17,626 bases of DNA from an uncultured bacterium. GTDB taxonomy: Bacteria > Pseudomonadota > Alphaproteobacteria > SP197. Below the pieces are notes generated by a model, which saw only the letters and a program-made list of their open reading frames with translations, had not been told where the DNA came from and made no database searches. Shown here piece by piece: positions 16,461 through 17,626 of the stretch. The position numbers and the translations under genes are program-made. Position 1 is the stretch's first letter. The number at the start of each line of letters is the position of its first letter. The stretch spans positions 1-17,626 of the forward strand of contig CALLQH010000124.1 of the NCBI GenBank assembly GCA_938014945.1, given 5' to 3'.

Positions 16461-17179
16461 TGGGACATGCAGCAGGCAGCCGGGCAGCGGCGGCGGCAGC
16501 CGCCCTTCTCGCACTTTCCGTCCTCGAGGCCAGGGCCGATGACATGGACCACCTGTATTCCGCGGTCCAGATCGAGCAGTTCGAGTATCGCAGCGGCGAG
16601 GGCGACGACAGCTTTGCATGGGATGCGCATGCGTGGCTGGGCACCGACGACAACAAGGCCTGGTTCAAGACGGAGGGCGAAAAGCCGTTCGACGATGCGG
16701 TAGAGGAGGCCGAAACGCAGCTTCTCTACAGCCGGCGGATCTCCGACTTCTTCGACGTCCAGGCCGGTGGACGCTACGACTTCCGGCCCGATCCGGAGCG
16801 GGCCTACGGTGTCGTCGGTCTTCACGGGCTGGCCCCGATGTTCGTGGAGGTCGATGCCTCGGCCTTCATCAGCGACGAGGGTGACCTCTCGGCCCGTTTC
16901 AAGGCCGAGTACGACCTTCTGATCACACAGAAGCTGGTTCTGCAGCCTCTCCTGGAAGTCAATCTCGCCGCCGACGAGGTGGAGGAGCTTGGCATCGGAC
17001 AAGGCATCAACGATGTCGAGTTCGGCCTGCGCCTGCGTTACGAGATCGCCAGGGAGTTCGCCCCCTATGTCGGCGTCACGTGGCATCGCCTTCTGGGCCA
17101 GACCGCCGACTTCGCACAGTCGGACGGCCACGACGACCAGACGTTCTCGTTTGTCGCCGGCGTGCGGATGTGGTTCTGA
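16460..17179 (+). CDS. copB: Copper-resistance outer-membrane protein CopB
   Basis: A 239-residue protein with a Sec signal peptide (cleavage near ARA at 26) and a mature part of alternating beta strands ending in a C-terminal aromatic, GVRMWF, the outer-membrane barrel signature. The DMDHLYSAVQIEQFEYR start of the mature part, KAWFKTEGE, LLYSRRISDFFDVQAG, YDFRP and REFAPYVGV are characteristic CopB/PcoB segments. The Met/His-rich N-terminal extension found in Pseudomonas CopB is missing, so metal binding may rest on CopA and the small exported proteins. The ATG overlaps the copA stop as TGATG and is preceded by GGGGGAGA. It is the last gene of the copper operon. Confidence 0.93.
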   Translation: MGHAAGSRAAAAAAALLALSVLEARADDMDHLYSAVQIEQFEYRSGEGDDSFAWDAHAWLGTDDNKAWFKTEGEKPFDDAVEEAETQLLYSRRISDFFDVQAGGRYDFRPDPERAYGVVGLHGLAPMFVEVDASAFISDEGDLSARFKAEYDLLITQKLVLQPLLEVNLAADEVEELGIGQGINDVEFGLRLRYEIAREFAPYVGVTWHRLLGQTADFAQSDGHDDQTFSFVAGVRMWF

Positions 17180-17241
17180 ATGCGGCTGCCCGAACCCTGG
17201 GGCGGGAGCCACGCCTCAGGCCTTGAATTCCACCTTGCGGA

Positions 17242-17275
17242 CTGCCGCGCGACCGTAAGAAAGGCCGCGCGGCAG
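17242..17275. terminator. Perfect 10-bp hairpin downstream of copB (possible terminator)
   Basis: CTGCCGCGCG (17242-17251) is followed after 14 bases by its exact reverse complement CGCGCGGCAG (17266-17275), about 60 bp past the copB stop. The stem is very GC-rich and the position suits the end of the copper transcript, but no T-run follows on either strand. It may act with Rho or only stabilise the mRNA 3' end. The rest of 17180-17370 shows no gene; a smaller CCCG/CGGG hairpin lies near 17330-17341. Confidence 0.45.
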
Positions 17276-17370
17276 CCATGGAGCGCTCGGGATCGGTGGA
17301 TAGGTGTGGGGCGACCTGCAATAGGGGTTCCCGCAAGCGGGTGTGGAAGACCATGGCCCGTGCCGGCGCC

Positions 17371-17592
17371 ATGCATCATGCCAGCCGCAACGGCGCCAAG
17401 ACCCTTTCGCTGGCGCACCAGGGCATCGAAAGCACGCGCTCGGCCAACGCCGTATTCAAGCGCCTGCTACTGCCCGCCCCGACCTGCTTTCCGCCCTGTG
17501 CCTGGGCGGAACATGGCCGATGCCTTCGAGGTGCGCACCCGGTGCATTCAACGCAGCAATTGCACCTGGCAGGGCCTGACCAGCCCTGGTGA
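17371..17592 (+). pseudogene. Decayed 3' fragment of the C69 dipeptidase gene
   Basis: Bases 17371-17468 align without gaps to 13209-13306 of the intact dipeptidase gene, with 11 mismatches in 98 by my count. After a deletion of roughly 170 bp, 17481 onward matches the intact gene from about 13482 (LGETMADAFEARTR region) down to a TGG-stop end that corresponds to the real C-terminus. A one-base loss near 17509-17515 shifts the frame, and there is no N-terminal part. It is therefore a broken second copy and not a gene. Its position beyond the copper operon means that operon is flanked by two copies of the same gene end. Confidence 0.85.
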
Positions 17593-17599
17593 GGAGGTT

Positions 17600-17616
17600 T
17601 TCCCGGAAGCCGGGAA
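17600..17616. other. 7-bp stem hairpin after the dipeptidase remnant
   Basis: TTCCCGG (17600-17606) and CCGGGAA (17610-17616) pair around a 3-base loop shortly after the remnant's stop. There is no T-run after it on the plus strand. It could be a weak terminator for the ancestral gene or a REP-like element; the window ends too soon to tell. Confidence 0.35.
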
Positions 17617-17626
17617 TGCTGAATGT

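Noticed and set aside
17278..17592. 104-codon open frame over the dipeptidase remnant
   Set aside because: It starts in non-homologous sequence, crosses the deletion junction and the frameshift, and has no ribosome binding site; it is better described as a pseudogene fragment.

Overview
The window reads as a high-GC proteobacterial chromosome, most likely an alphaproteobacterium. This is inferred from the strong G/C bias at third codon positions, the dense short operons and the resemblance of many products to families common in Rhodobacterales and Rhodospirillales. I see no rRNA, tRNA, CRISPR array, transposase or integrase. The genus cannot be named from the sequence alone.

Left part (1-4622): a serine hydrolase of the beta-lactamase/NylB fold, cut by the window edge, is divergent from a D-lactate dehydrogenase-like FAD oxidase. 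Then come three minus-strand genes in one direction: a radical SAM protein with extra C-terminal cysteines, a zinc-type homocysteine S-methyltransferase and a small TerB-like protein.

Middle-left (4799-6971): an HlyD-type periplasmic adaptor overlaps a DUF2955 membrane protein, together a small efflux unit.

Middle (6975-13601): two divergent transcription units share the 130-bp region 11030-11159. The minus-strand operon runs M24-fold protein, M81 (MlrC-type) metallopeptidase, ASCH-domain protein, SAM methyltransferase, with a 10-bp gap and then two 4-bp ATGA overlaps. The plus-strand side is a PhyH-type dioxygenase followed by a C69-family dipeptidase. The M24-fold protein has all six metal ligands of the DMSP lyase DddP at exactly DddP spacing, but glycine where DddP has its proposed catalytic aspartate. 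The C69 protein has serine where the family normally has the cysteine nucleophile. Together the locus looks like a catabolic pathway for an unidentified amide, amino-acid-like or peptide-like compound. This is the best candidate here for an undescribed system.

Right part (13602-17179): a copper-resistance operon encoding a small exported His/Cys-rich protein, a CopI-type cupredoxin, the Tat-exported multicopper oxidase CopA with a Met-rich repeat, and the outer-membrane protein CopB. Beyond it, at 17371-17592, lies a decayed, internally deleted second copy of the 3' end of the C69 dipeptidase gene. The copper operon is therefore bracketed by an intact and a broken copy of the same gene end, which suggests that it arrived by insertion or a duplication/recombination event.
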